A stretch of 64,000 bases of DNA, from positions 511,811,006 to 511,875,005 of the forward strand of contig NC_056745.1 in NCBI RefSeq assembly GCF_019279795.1. Reading direction: 5' to 3'. How positions within the stretch are numbered: the stretch's first letter is position 1; each line of letters begins with the position of its first letter. Positions 53,217 through 63,290 of the stretch are shown here, piece after piece. The position numbers and the translations under genes are program-made. Below the pieces are notes generated by a model. It saw nothing but the letters and a program-made list of their open reading frames with translations. It had not been told where the DNA came from and did no database searches. Source of the DNA: Protopterus annectens (taxonomy: Eukaryota; Chordata; Ceratodontiformes; Protopteridae).

Positions 53217-54330
53217 CTATGGAGTAAAGCAGGAGTTTTTTGAGATGGTCAGTGTAGGGTATCTGAGGCCAGTAATCCTCTTTGAGAGTACTTCTGTGGC
53301 CTTTCCAGCTGCTACAGATGACTTGTGAGGTACATTCCAAAAGGGGCTTTGTACTCTATAATGGGTCCGAGTGTCGAGTAGAGGGGGAATGTGACCTCTT
53401 TTTTTCCTGGATGAGAACCCTTTTGTGATTAGGTGTGCCACGTAGGACTTCCCGACGACTGTGGCGATGTGATTATCAAAGGAGAGACTACTGTCAACCT
53501 AGGTCCTAAGGTCTCTTATCACACATTCGATGTTAAGTAGACTGCTGCCTATGTGGTAGTTCACGGGTACAGAGTTTTTACCAAGGGGGATGACAATGCA
53601 CATTTTGGCATTGAGCTTGAGGCCATGGCTGACACCAGGCATCTGTCTCATTGATGCCCTTCTGTAGGATGTCCACATCATTTGGAGACTCTACTATGGC
53701 TCCTAGTTTGTAGTCATCTGCGAACTTAGTTAGCCAGAGGCCTTCTGTGTTTGGTATCTACTTCTCTGAAGTACAGGCTAACAGGAGAGGTTCCAGGACT
53801 GAACCCTGTGGTACTCCACTTGTCACTGGTTTGAAGTCAGATTTGGAGTCTTCCACTTTTACAGTGTGGGTTCTGTCAGTGATCCAGTTGGCAACCCATC
53901 TTGTGACGTAGGGATTTATACCTAGTTTAGTGAGTTTAGCTATATATCCAGAATAGGGGATAGTATTGAAAGCCTTGGCAAAGTCAAGATAGGCTGTGTG
54001 AACCACCTTACCCTCATCTACAGCTTTGGTGACTGCCTCAAAGAAATCTATTAGGTTCAGGAGGCATGATCTGCCTTTCACAAACCCGAACTGGGTGGGG
54101 TCCAGAGTTTGGAGGTTACCAATGTCTTTGTTTAAGAGTTCCATGATGATAAGTACCATGGCCTTGCAGACCAGGCTAATAGGGCGATAGTTCCTGGGAT
54201 CAGTGGTGGCTCCACCTTTATGGAGTGGGATAACTGTTGCTGTGCACCATTCCATGGGCACAAAGCCTGATGTGAGGCTATGATTGAACACGGTGCGTAG
54301 GTGGGGTGCCAGTTCTAAAGTTCATGTAAA
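53217..54330 (-). pseudogene. CR1-like LINE reverse transcriptase, broken
   Basis: 53758-54291 holds RT blocks: TSGFVPMEWCTATVIPLHKG, NYRPISLVCKAMVLIIMELL, DPTQFGFVKGRSCLLNLIDF, VVHTAYLDFAKAFNTIPYSG (first Asp) and TSGVPQGSVLEPLLLA. The catalytic block follows in another frame near 53690-53730 (LTKFADDYKLGAIVES, FADD). 53499-53681 and 53217-53441 carry the C-terminal region (LKLNAKMCIVIPLGKNSVPV; LITKGFSSRKK). Frameshifts between these pieces. Confidence 0.85.
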
Positions 54331-54994
54331 ACACAGCCTGGGATGTTGTCCAGTCCCATGGATGCTGTGTTTTTGGCTTTAAAGAGTGCAGCTTTTAGCT
54401 GTGTAGTTGTGATTACAAGGACTCTACATTCTTCCTGTATAGATATGGGCCCTTTACGGGGTGAGAGGGGGGGGGGGTAAAGTTAGCACTAAACCTATCT
54501 GCCAGGATGTTGGCAATATCAGTTGGTTCTGTAATTTTCATGCCGTTGTGCTGTAACTCAGAGCAGATCTGGGTGTTGACATTGAGATTCTTGACATAGC
54601 TATAGAAAGTTTTGTGGTTATCCTTAGAATCAGTAGTGATTCTGTTTTCGTAGCTAGCTTTGGAGGCTCTTATAAGGGATCTCAGCTTCTTACTGAGGCT
54701 GACCAGGGAGCTCCAACACTCATGGGATTTTACTCCCTTGCAACAGTTTCTTCCTTCTGTTGTACAGTTTGTTTATGGCAGGGGACCACCAGATTGGCTT
54801 CCTTTTTTTTTTTTTTTTTAGAGGATAGCTTCTTGGTTCTGTTTGGGATAGCACGATCCATGCACTCGTGTAAGTGCTTATAGAGTGCATTTGTGTAGGA
54901 TTCAGCAGTTGTAACTGTATTGTCCATCTGCATGGGTATCATGAAGTTCACCACTTGTCTTAAGAAGCATGAAGTTGGCTTTGGAGAAATTTTT

Positions 54995-55525
54995 TTACCA
55001 TGGTTTCCATAATGGGGGCAGGATGTGGATATCTAGGGTGATTAGCTTATGGTCGGATCTGACCAACGAGGAGTTGACTTCAGGTGTGGAACACCGGTCA
55101 CTCATGCTGGTAATGACTAGGTCTATGACATTGTTGCCCTTGGTGAGGGTGTGGATAAGTTGATCCAGGGCACTGGAATTTATGAATTCCAGAAATCGTT
55201 GAGCGAAGGAGTTGATACACGAGTAGTTTTCCCAGTTTATAATGGGGTAGTTGAAATCGCCCATTATTAGGGTGTTTGGTTGAACCCTAATATTTTCTAG
55301 TATATCAAGAAAAGAGGAGTGGAAATCCTGGGTCATGGTGGGGGATCTGTAACAAGCTACAACTTGGATTGCAGTTTTGCCCAGAGTTAGTTGCACTTGG
55401 ATAACCTCGGATGCATTATGCTGAGCAACTAGCCTGGAGGTGTGGATATCCTTAATGAGTATAGACACACCTCCGCCTCTGGTGTTCCGGTCCAGGTTAC
55501 GTGGCCGAAAAGTGTGGTATGAGTT
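54995..55525 (-). pseudogene. CR1-like LINE endonuclease (APE type), 5' cut by the retrovirus
   Basis: The open frame reads NSYHTFRPRNLDRNTRGGGV then SILIKDIHTSRLVAQ, IQVVACYRSPTMTQDFHSSF, LIMGDFNYPIINWEN (GDFN motif), VIDLVITSMSD and LVRSDHKLITLDI (SDH motif with catalytic His). This is the C-terminal four fifths of the domain; the N-terminal part with the first Asn and Glu is beyond 55526. Between this and RT (54330-54990) the reading is broken, with a T run at 54801-54819. Confidence 0.85.
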
Positions 55526-55855
55526 TGTTAGACAAATGTACAAATAGTATAGTGTACAATTCTGCACTTAAAGGGTTAAGAGTTAATACATTTATTCTAT
55601 GTAAAATGTGTAAATACTGGTGGTCTCTCTAAAAGCTGCTGACGCCTAAAAGTCTGTTGTTCTTGCTGTGGAATGTTGAGATAGGGACCTCACACTAGCA
55701 ACAGATAAATGTTGCTAGGAAGAGATAGTTACAGGACCATTACTCAGAAACTGGGTTTGACAGGGCAAGCCCTGTGGTCAAGCTAAATTCTGAGAGATGT
55801 TTTTGTAAGTCAGCAATTAACTGATAAGCACCTGCTGTGTACGTGCAAAGAACTG

Positions 55856-55863
55856 TATAAAAA
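55856..55863 (+). promoter_or_regulatory. TATA box in LTR
   Basis: TATAAAAA, 75 bp before the AATAAA signal; the transcription start would be about 25-30 bp downstream. Confidence 0.7.
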
Positions 55864-55930
55864 CAGCAGGCTGAGCTATTAAAAATCAGACAAACCTTGT
55901 ACCTACATGCTTTGTCTCCTTGCTGCAAGT

Positions 55931-55936
55931 AATAAA
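55931..55936 (+). terminator. Polyadenylation signal in LTR
   Basis: AATAAA between the TATA box and the LTR end, in the expected R region. Confidence 0.65.
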
Positions 55937-55989
55937 GAATGCCTTGCTGAACCTTACGTGAATTGATCTTTGTATTTTCTTTAACAGAT

Positions 55990-56007
55990 TGGTCCTTCGA
56001 ACCGGAA
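55990..56007 (+). promoter_or_regulatory. Primer binding site, tRNA-Tyr type
   Basis: TGGTCCTTCGAACCGGAA. Vertebrate tRNA-Tyr ends GGCTCGAAGGACCA, whose complement is TGGTCCTTCGAGCC, so 11 of the first 11 bases and most of the rest match. A 3-bp spacer (GAT) separates it from the LTR. Primer for minus-strand DNA synthesis. Confidence 0.75.
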
Positions 56008-56212
56008 CCCTCTCTTCACCTCGGATCAGACAGCCAGGTGACTGAAACCGTACAGGGAAGAAACCAATCAGTTCTTCTGCAATATAAAGACCTCCGACTG
56101 AATTGTCGTCAAAAGAGGCCAGTCACCTTCTGATCTGCGATTGAAGGATGGGTATCCGTGAATCAGTGGTCCATCACGTAGGCTCAGGTAAGGTGGATTT
56201 TGCTATTCTGTT

Positions 56213-56510
56213 TTATTCAGTCAGGGACAGGCAAGTCCATTTTATTTCTGTTAGACTATTTTCATTCAGTCAGGGACAGGAAACTGCATTTATTTCTGTT
56301 AATCTGTATTTATTCAGTCAGGGACAGGAAAACTGCATTTATTTCTGTTAGACTGTATTTATTCAGTCAGGGACAGGAAAACTGCATTTATTTCTGTTAG
56401 ACTATTTATTCAGTCAGGGATAGGAAAACTGCATTTTAATTTCTGTTAGATTGTATTTTATTCAGTCAGGGACAGAGAAAAACTGCAGTTCTGTCAGACT
56501 AGGTGAACAG
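56213..56510 (+). repeat. Leader tandem repeat, six units of about 49 bp
   Basis: TCAGGGACAGG units begin at 56221, 56270, 56318, 56367, 56414 and 56466, with spacing 47-52 bp. Each contains TTTATTTCTGTTAGACT. The array lies in the untranslated leader between the primer site and the Gag start. Confidence 0.9.
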
Positions 56511-56623
56511 GATAGTAGAATGTTAAGACAGTCACTCTGAAGAGACTATAACAAAATCCGTGGTACACGTAAAAGATTGAAGGTAACAGATAAAATTACT
56601 AAAGATAACTACGTAGTGAGCAA

Positions 56624-58020
56624 ATGGGTAATTATAACTGTGGTGCAAAGAAATCAAAAGACCCACCATTAACAAAAGATGGTAAATATATGCAGGTACA
56701 GCGTGCAGATAATGTTAGATATTTTTCAAAATGGGTAATTAAGTATGATTTTGATGGAAAATTAGATAAATCTTCACTTCTCAAATTTATAAAGCAATTA
56801 AAAGCAGACTCCCAAGGGGCAAGTTAAAAACAGCGACAATTAGGAATTCCCCAGGCACACAGATGGCTGGAGGAAGCAAATCAGAGACCAGAAAGAAAAA
56901 AACTCTAAAACAATGTTTTTAGATAAAGAGGATAACCACCTAGTACTAGCTTCAGCAACCCCTCCCCCACCAGCATACGGGGCAACTAATCAACACAGAG
57001 TGCCTCCTCTATGCCCTGTAGTTACAGGAGGTGAGGACTCTGTAAAAAATAAAGCTAGTAAAAGTTATGGGTCCAATAGGGACTAGGTCCAAAATAAAAA
57101 ACACAGATGATAAAAATCTCGAAGTCTGGCGATTGTTTAGTGAAACCCAGGCCACGACTAGTGGTGAAGAAAAACTCTGCCCTCTTATTGAGGTACCTAA
57201 TCCCAGAGCAGGTCAGGATAACCAAGAACCTACTTTATTACTATATAGACCTTGGAGTCCCTAAGATATTCGGAAGGCCACTGAGGGTATTCCTCACCCT
57301 AGGGTCAACTTTCCAAAATTTTCAGACGACCTGCAAGGTATGAGGCTAAGCTATAACCTAAATGGAGAAGAGATAGAGAAAGTGGTAAGACAAATTATAG
57401 TTCCAGACTGGCACATGGTCTGTTGTGATTGGAACCCTTGTGACACTCAGCAGAGACCCCTTCCACATAACAGCGTAGGATTAGATGCCCAGTTGACAGG
57501 GCTTACAAACAGAATTTCTGAAAAGTGGCGACCATGGGCAGACTGGACCTGTATTAATCAGTGTCCAGCAAAAAGGTGAGTAAGTTGACCGCTATTTTGC
57601 TAGGCTCATAGAGTGCTTTAGTAATCATTGTGGGATGCAAATCCCTGATAATCAAGTAGCAGACTCCCCCTATGAACAACAGTTAAAAAATGCCTTTCTG
57701 AAGGGGAGCAGTGCTCCTATTAGTTTTATTACAAACCACATGGTAGATCGTACAAGCAGATTACAACCACTGCTTGAGTATGCAAGGCATGCTGAGAGGC
57801 ACTTTAATAGCAAAAAGAAAAAGAAAATGCAGGTATTTTCATTAGAAGATGGGGCTGAGGTATATGTGGTACATCCAGGAAAAAAGGGCAAAAATATGGA
57901 AGGTAGGCAGTCTGACGAACGGTCAGAAGATTTTGAGGGACATAAAAGAGGGGAGAATGTTTTAAATGTGGAAAAAAAGGTCACATGGCAAGGGATTGCA
58001 AAATAAATAATAGGACAATG
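56624..58020 (+). pseudogene. Retroviral Gag, frameshifted
   Basis: Starts MGNYNCGAKKSKDPP: Gly at position 2 is the usual N-myristoylation signal of matrix. The first 67 codons (56624-56827) end in a stop. Capsid-like blocks follow in other frames: 57340-57579 (LNGEEIEKVVRQIIVPDWHM) and 57635-57850 (YEQQLKNAFLKGSSAPISFI, LLEYARHAERHFNSKKKK). A nucleocapsid zinc knuckle, CFKCGKKGHMARDC, is encoded at 57958-57999 in a different frame from the capsid piece. Virion structural protein; broken by at least three frameshifts. Confidence 0.8.
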
Positions 58021-58135
58021 ACGGATGAACAAAAAGGTGATAACTGACTATATGATGGTCAGGAAGCACAGGGAAGGGTTACAATACAAAACAGGATAAA
58101 TGGTAATGTAGAAGTAAAAATAGAGGAAGCACAGG

Positions 58136-59041
58136 ATGGTGGAGGGGATTAACAATGAAAATGAAAGTGGTGAGGTATTGGACTTGGCACTTCTGTGCTT
58201 GGAACTCTTTTTAGCAGGTATCAAGCCAGAAGTCACCCGTTTGGTGGAAGGAAGAGAGGATAGCTTTTTGTGTGAATCTGGGGCTTCACGGACCCTGATA
58301 CATCCCTCCGAATTACCGGAGTGTACACGGTCTTCGGATTACATATTTGTTAAGGCTGCAAATGGGCAGCTATACCGGGAGCCTCTCTCACACAAAATTA
58401 TGATCACAGATCCTGTAACAGGGTTGACACAGAGAAGTAAAACTGTAGTGTCTGCAAAATGCCCAATAAATCTCTTGGGCAGAGATTTGATGCAGTTATT
58501 TGGCATAGCGGTGGTTCCAACTATGCAAGGGATGCAAGCGCAACGACAGACTGACATCTGTGAAGTGCATACCACCTGTGTAGTGCAGCCAAGAGGTGAG
58601 ATGTTTTACTGGTACAGTCAGGACCTGATTACTACCAGCCCAGGGGCTGTAACCAAGGAATTAATGGATTTGGCCATTAGTAAATTTCCCTCATTAGATA
58701 TTAAGCAGCAGCCATTACTGCACTGCACCTTGTATTTTCGTGACACACAAGGGCCAGGTGAAGACTACAGAGATAAGCTGTTTAAATATCCCACAGCAAG
58801 GCTAGTGTTGCGTAACTTATACTGGGACACAATGAGAAATAGCATAGCCAGCTGCTCTCTGCCTAAAGAAATAACAGCACTTCACAAATCTGACCTCCTA
58901 CCACATGTGAGCCTCACTAAACACAAACACAAAATGGGTAGAGTTGGGCAGGAAGATTACCAGATGGAAAAAACAGACCAGGGAGGAACTTTCAGAGCAG
59001 GGAGTGCAGGTACAAAAATTGAACTGGGCAACTCAAACTAA
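58136..59041 (+). pseudogene. Retroviral protease and following unclassified domain
   Basis: A 301-codon open frame. The aspartic protease part holds FLCESGASRTLIHP at residues 44-57, where the catalytic Asp of the (D)SGA motif is Glu (GAA at 58274-58276), and NLLGRDLMQLFGI, the second conserved retropepsin motif. The following 150 residues are not protease: WYSQDLITTSPGAVTKELMD, then HCTL (residue 196) and HVSL (residue 257), spaced 61 residues. That pair resembles the HxTx/HxSx signature of 2H phosphoesterases (inference). The frame ends before RT. Confidence 0.78.
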
Positions 59042-59160
59042 GCTAGCAGTACACCTGCATTTTCACAAAAAATATCTGAAAAACACTCCTGTTAAAGGAG
59101 GAAGAGAATGCTCTGAAAGGTATTCCAGACAAACTGTGGTCCACAGGAAAATCAGATAAA

Positions 59161-60575
59161 GGCCTTATTCGCATGGCAAGACCAGTGGTGATTACTCCAA
59201 AATCAACATTTAGATCTCAAAAACGTCAATACCCATTGAGAAAAGATGCAGGGGTAAAGCCCATTATAGCTGCACTCCTCAAAGGTGGTGTGTTAATTGA
59301 ATCTCCTGATTGACCATGTAACACACCTTTGTTCCCAGTTAAGAAAGCAAATGGAGAGTGGCGCATGGTTCAAGACCTGCAGGCTGTAAATGAGGCAGTA
59401 ATACCTAGGGCACCTACGGTACCTGATCCACACACACTCTTAAATGTGTTAAAACCCCATCAGAAATATTTTTCTGTAGTAGATATTAGTAATGCATTTT
59501 TCTCAATTCCGATACATCCGGACAGTAGATTCTGGTTTGCATTTACGTATCAGGGTAAAAGATACACATACACTCTACTACCACAGGGTTATTGTGAGAG
59601 CCCCACGATAGTCTCACAAGAGATGTCAAGTAACTTAGCAAGATTTAGCCCACCGAAAAATAGTCAAATCCTGCTTTATGTAGATATCTTATTAGCAGCC
59701 CCCACTTTACAAGCTTGCCGAGAAGACACGCTAGCATTGCTACGATTTTTAGCTGCTGAGGGACACAAGGTAAACAAAGAAAAATTGCAGCTTTGGAAAA
59801 AGCAGGTCCGATATTTAGGCTATATAATATTTGATGGAGGTAGAACCTTGGATGAGGACAGAAAAATAGCTAGCTATTTTGCAGGCTCCAAAACCCATTA
59901 CCAAAAAGGAAATTATGTCTTTTGGGTACGACTAACTTCTGTCGAAGTTGGATTCCAAACTATGCTTTAGAAGTGGCACCCTTGTCTGACCTCGTATACA
60001 AAAAGCCTATAGCAGCACAGGACCCGGTGATTTGGACACCGGAGGCGGATTTAGCCTTTTGTAATTTAAAACAGTTAATAGCGTCTTCTTTTGTCTTGGG
60101 GTTACCAAATTATCACAAGCGCTTTTTTCAAACTGTAGACTGTAAGCACGGCTACATGACATCAGTCCTGACGCAACATGGGGATAAGCAACGTCCCATT
60201 GCTCATTATTCATCACAGTTAGATCCAGTGGCACAGTCCTTACCCCATTGTGTTCAAGCGGTTGTTGCAGCTGCTATGGCAGTACAGGCTTTGGTCTCAG
60301 TGGTTTTGTTTCACCCACTCACCCTAAGAGTCCCTCATGCAGTAGTAATTATTTTGTTACAAGAAAAGGTAGCATACCTTTCCCCAGCTAGACATCTCTC
60401 CTGCATGATTGTTTTACTGAGCCAGCCTCGCATGACAATTGAATGCTGCACAACCCTGAATCCATCAACTCTGCTCCCTACCCCTGTAGATGGTACTCCA
60501 CATCATTGCCTGCAGGAGATAGAGCAGACATTACCTAGGAAAGACCTCATAGATAATACCTTTAACAGATGCTGA
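59161..60575 (+). pseudogene. Retroviral reverse transcriptase and connection, broken
   Basis: 59329-59970 reads TPLFPVKKANGEWRMVQDLQ, AVNEAVIPRAPTVPDPHTLL, FSVVDISNAFFSIPIHPDSR (first catalytic Asp), FTYTLLPQGYCESP-type block and LLYVDILLAAPTLQACRED. The catalytic YVDD lacks one Asp codon (TAT GTA GAT ATC at 59677-59688). A TGA lies just upstream at about 59311. A frame change near 59930 leads into 59922-60575 (NFCRSWIPNYALEVAPLSDL, DLAFCNLKQLIASSFVLGLP), the thumb/connection. Gammaretrovirus-like in motif wording. Confidence 0.85.
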
Positions 60576-61209
60576 TCTGACATATTATGTAGATGGCTCA
60601 TGCAAAAAAACCCCAGCAGGACAGAACCTAGTGGGCTATGCTGTAGTATCAGACACAGAGGTCATAGAGGCAAAACCCTTACCACATTTGTCTGCACAGG
60701 TGGCAAAATTGATTGCACTCACTCATGCATGTACTTTAGCTAAAGGTAAGCATGCAAATGTTTTAACTGACAATCAATATGCTTTTTCCACGGTGCATGT
60801 GATTGCACAGCAATGGAAAAACGAAGGTATGATTACATCAACTGGTAAACCCATAAATCATGCACAGCTTATATTAGATCTTTTAAACTCCATTCAATTA
60901 CCTCAGTGTTTAGCTATCTGCAAATGTGCAGCTCACACAAAACAGCAGGATGTTATTTCAAAAGGTAATGCAAGAGCTGACGCTGCTGCAAAGCAAGCAG
61001 CCACAGAAGCTTGTTTACACCTTGTAAAAGATTTAAAACCCTCTGAAAGTCTAAATTTGGACATGCTACAAACAATGCAATCATTGACCACACAGGTAGA
61101 AAAAAGGTGTTGGTTAAAGCAGGGGGCAGTCTTCAGAGACTGTTTGTACATCTCAAAAAAAGGGAAACCAATATTACCTTCTAATCTTTTTCGTTATGCA
61201 GCATTATGA
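60575..61209 (+). pseudogene. Retroviral RNase H and integrase N-terminus, broken
   Basis: RNase H: DLTYYVDGSCKK (Asp) in the approach, LSAQVAKLIALTHACTLAKG where the usual catalytic Glu of AELIAL is Lys, VLTDNQYAFSTVHVIAQQWK (Asp) and GNARADAAAKQAA (last Asp). The frame 60631-61209 then enters the linker to integrase and stops at 61207-61209. Confidence 0.82.
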
Positions 61210-61741
61210 GCCATGGGCAGTGCCATGTCTCAACAGGGGGAATGGTACAGATAGTGAAACAGGTGTTCACTGCATATGGATTTTCAAACTATTCTAAAAA
61301 GATTTTGTTTAGCATGTCAGATTTGCAATAAATATCATGCACAAGGAGCAGTACGGCCCAGTCAAGGGAGTTTCCCCACACCTCCATACCCGTTTCACAC
61401 CATTTGCAAGGATTTTATAGAGGTAAATAAATGTGAGAATAAGAAGTGCTGCATTGTCATTATAGATATGTTCTCGAGGTGGGTGGAAGCTTTTCCAACC
61501 AGGAACACGGATGCAGCTACAGTAGCAAAGGTTCTTGTGAATGAAATTGTTCCTAGGTTTGGCATTTCAGAGAGAATATATAGTGACAACAGAACACACC
61601 TTGTAAACCAAACTATACAACAGCTAAGTAAGTTTTTTGGTATTTCTCTAAAAAATCATTGTGCTTGTCCTCAATCTGCAGGGTTGGTCGAAAGACATAA
61701 TGGTATACTTAAAAGTAAACTGAGGAAACTAACGGCTGAAA
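61210..61741 (+). pseudogene. Retroviral integrase, truncated by DIRS K
   Basis: 61276-61741 reads FCLACQICNKYHAQGAVRPS (CxxC of the zinc domain), HTICKDFIEVNKCENKKCCI (first catalytic Asp), IVIIDMFSRWVEAFPTRN, RIYSDNRTHLVNQTIQQLSK (second Asp; the usual SDNGT has Arg for Gly) and GLVERHNGILKSKLRKL (catalytic Glu), a D,D,E core. The open frame continues past 61741 into the terminal repeat of K (YSFVPTINVDVRTG), which is foreign. Confidence 0.87.
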
Positions 61742-61985
61742 AGTACAGTTTTGTACCTACCATAAATGTAGATGTCCGAACAGGAATGCATCTGCAGTCC
61801 TTACAAATGGGTTGTCCTGTCGTCAGGCAGCCCTTCGGTCGGCCGGATTCCAAAGTCTGGATCTGGCCTCGGCTGGTGTCGCACTTCACCCGACGTCATA
61901 GCTGCAGTTCTTCGGGTATAAAGGCATCAGTAGACACCATTTTCCTCAGTGTTTCTTGCCCCAGATGCCAGTTGCCCTCTTAGAT
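61742..61985 (-). repeat. Left inverted terminal repeat of DIRS K
   Basis: Identified by position and by similarity to the left ends of E and H (TCGGCCGGATTCCAAAGTCT; CTTGCCCCAGATGCCAG). Its right partner is outside the window. Confidence 0.85.
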
Positions 61986-62159
61986 AGCTAAATTTTGAAT
62001 AAATGCCAATGTTTCCAAATAGTAGAAGGCAAACACAAAAAATAAGCATGTATGTACATATATACAAACAAATACACCATAAGAGATCCCCCCCCAGCTA
62101 GCTATTAGATGGGCAAATACCCTAGGAATACCACAGAGGGGAAGGAGGGTGGGTAATCC

Positions 62160-62265
62160 TGACTGCAGATGCATTCCTGTTCGGACATCTACATTTATGG
62201 TAGGTACAAAACTGTACTATGTCCTTCAAGGATGCATCTGCAGTCTTTAAAAATGGGTAGAATAC
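62160..62265 (-). repeat. Internal complementary region of DIRS K
   Basis: GACTGCAGATGCATTCCTGT then TCGGACATCTACATTTATGG and TAGGTACAAAACTGT is the inverse of 61744-61800; ACTATGTCCTTCAAGGATGC then ATCTGCAGTCTTTAAAAATG should be the inverse of the unseen right end. Confidence 0.88.
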
Positions 62266-62297
62266 CATAGCCAAACTAGGGGAGGAGGAAGAAGAAA

Positions 62298-63290
62298 TTA
62301 TGGTGTAGTTAGGATCCCTTGCAAAACAGCAGTGGCAAACCCTGCTCGGGATCTAGAGTATAAAGGTAAGTTATAATGCTTGGCAAATGTATGCACGTTG
62401 GTCCAAGTAGCAGCCTCTATAATGTCCTTGGTAGCCACTCCTCGTAAGAAAGCTGTGGTAGTGGCTGTAGCCCTTGTAGAATGAGGCCTCATGTTCTGTG
62501 GAGTTTGCTTTCCATGGTAGGAGTAACAGAATCTGATGCAATTTCCTATCCACTTGGAGATTGTCTGTTTTGAAATTGCTTTTCCTTCCCTTCCTGTTGC
62601 ATATGCTACCAGAAGCTGGTCAGTTTTTCTATTGCCCTTGGTTCTGTCCAGGTAGTAGCGCAACTGTCTATGTACATCCAAAGTATGCAGCAGTCTTTCC
62701 CCCCTGTTCTGTGGATTGGGGAAGAAGGTAGGTAGGTGGATAGCCTGGTTTAAAGACACACTGGATACCACCTTAGGCATAAATGTAGGATTTGTTCTCA
62801 TGGACACTATCTTGATGGAAGATTAGGAAGGGTTGTACTGCCATTAAAGCCTGTAGCTCAGAAACCCTTCTTGCTGAAGTAATTGCCAGCAGAAAAGCAG
62901 TTTTCCAGGATAGGTGTTGAAGATCTGCTGTTGCTGCTGGTTCGAAAGGGGAGTGTCAATTTTTCTAGCACAAAGTTCAAGTCCCATGCTGGTAATGGTG
63001 GTTTCCTAGGAGGTTTTACATTTTTAATTCCTCTCAGAAACTGCCTGAGTAGAGGATGCGAGAAGACAGGGGGATCGAAACTGTATTCTGCAGAAATAGC
63101 TGATGCATGTATCTTGATGGAGGAATAGGACAGGCCTGTATGGAAAAGCTCTGCCAAATACTCCAGGATGTTGGCAATGTCTACCTTTGACACATCTTTT
63201 CCCTTTCAGTACTCCAAATGAGAAACCTTTTCCATTTTCCTGCATAGTTCCTTCTTGTTGAGGGTCTGCGGGCCTCAAGGATAATGTCTT
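62298..63290 (-). pseudogene. DIRS tyrosine recombinase (K), few frameshifts
   Basis: The C-terminal 169 codons (62298-62807) hold DVHRQLRYYLDRTKGNRKTD, KQTISKWIGNCIRFCYSYHG, box II HSTRATATTTAFLRG (His, Arg) and WTNVHTFAKHYNLPLYSRSR (catalytic Tyr). Box I lies at about 62855-62880 (LLARRVSEL-type, plus strand GCTCAGAAACCCTTCTTGCT). 62858-63193 holds VDIANILEYLAELFHTGLSY, LPAWDLNFVLEKLTL, and the N-terminal EARRPSTRRNYAGKWKRFLI is at the end of the frame 63181-63945. Two or three indels. Confidence 0.88.

Larger units (their letters stand above)
52795..55525 (-). mobile_element. CR1-like LINE copy, interrupted at its 5' side by the retrovirus
   Basis: Minus-strand LINE with 3' end at about 52800 (AATAGGTTCATAGGTAGG, shared with 39463) and endonuclease near 55500. 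The coding sequence is cut at 55526 by the LTR. The rest of the LINE should lie beyond the retrovirus and K, right of the window. Confidence 0.87.
55526..55986 (+). repeat. 5' LTR of the endogenous retrovirus
   Basis: 461 bp from TGTTAGACAA to TTCTTTAACA, giving the short inverted repeat TGTTA...TAACA. It begins exactly where LINE homology stops (NSYHTF codons) and ends three bases before the primer binding site. A TATA box lies at 55856-55863 and a polyadenylation signal at 55931-55936, in the U3-R-U5 order expected. Confidence 0.87.
55526..61741 (+). mobile_element. Class I (gamma/epsilon-like) endogenous retrovirus, 3' end cut by DIRS K
   Basis: 5' LTR (55526-55986), primer binding site (55990), leader with tandem repeats, gag, protease, RT, RNase H and integrase on the plus strand; integrase is interrupted at 61742 by K, and any env and 3' LTR lie outside the window. 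It is inserted in the endonuclease of a CR1-like LINE. Catalytic motifs are damaged in protease, RT, RNase H and integrase, so the copy is dead. Confidence 0.88.

Noticed and set aside
55740..55928. Small minus-strand open frame in the LTR
   Set aside because: Lies wholly in the LTR, antisense to its transcription, with no recognisable motif.
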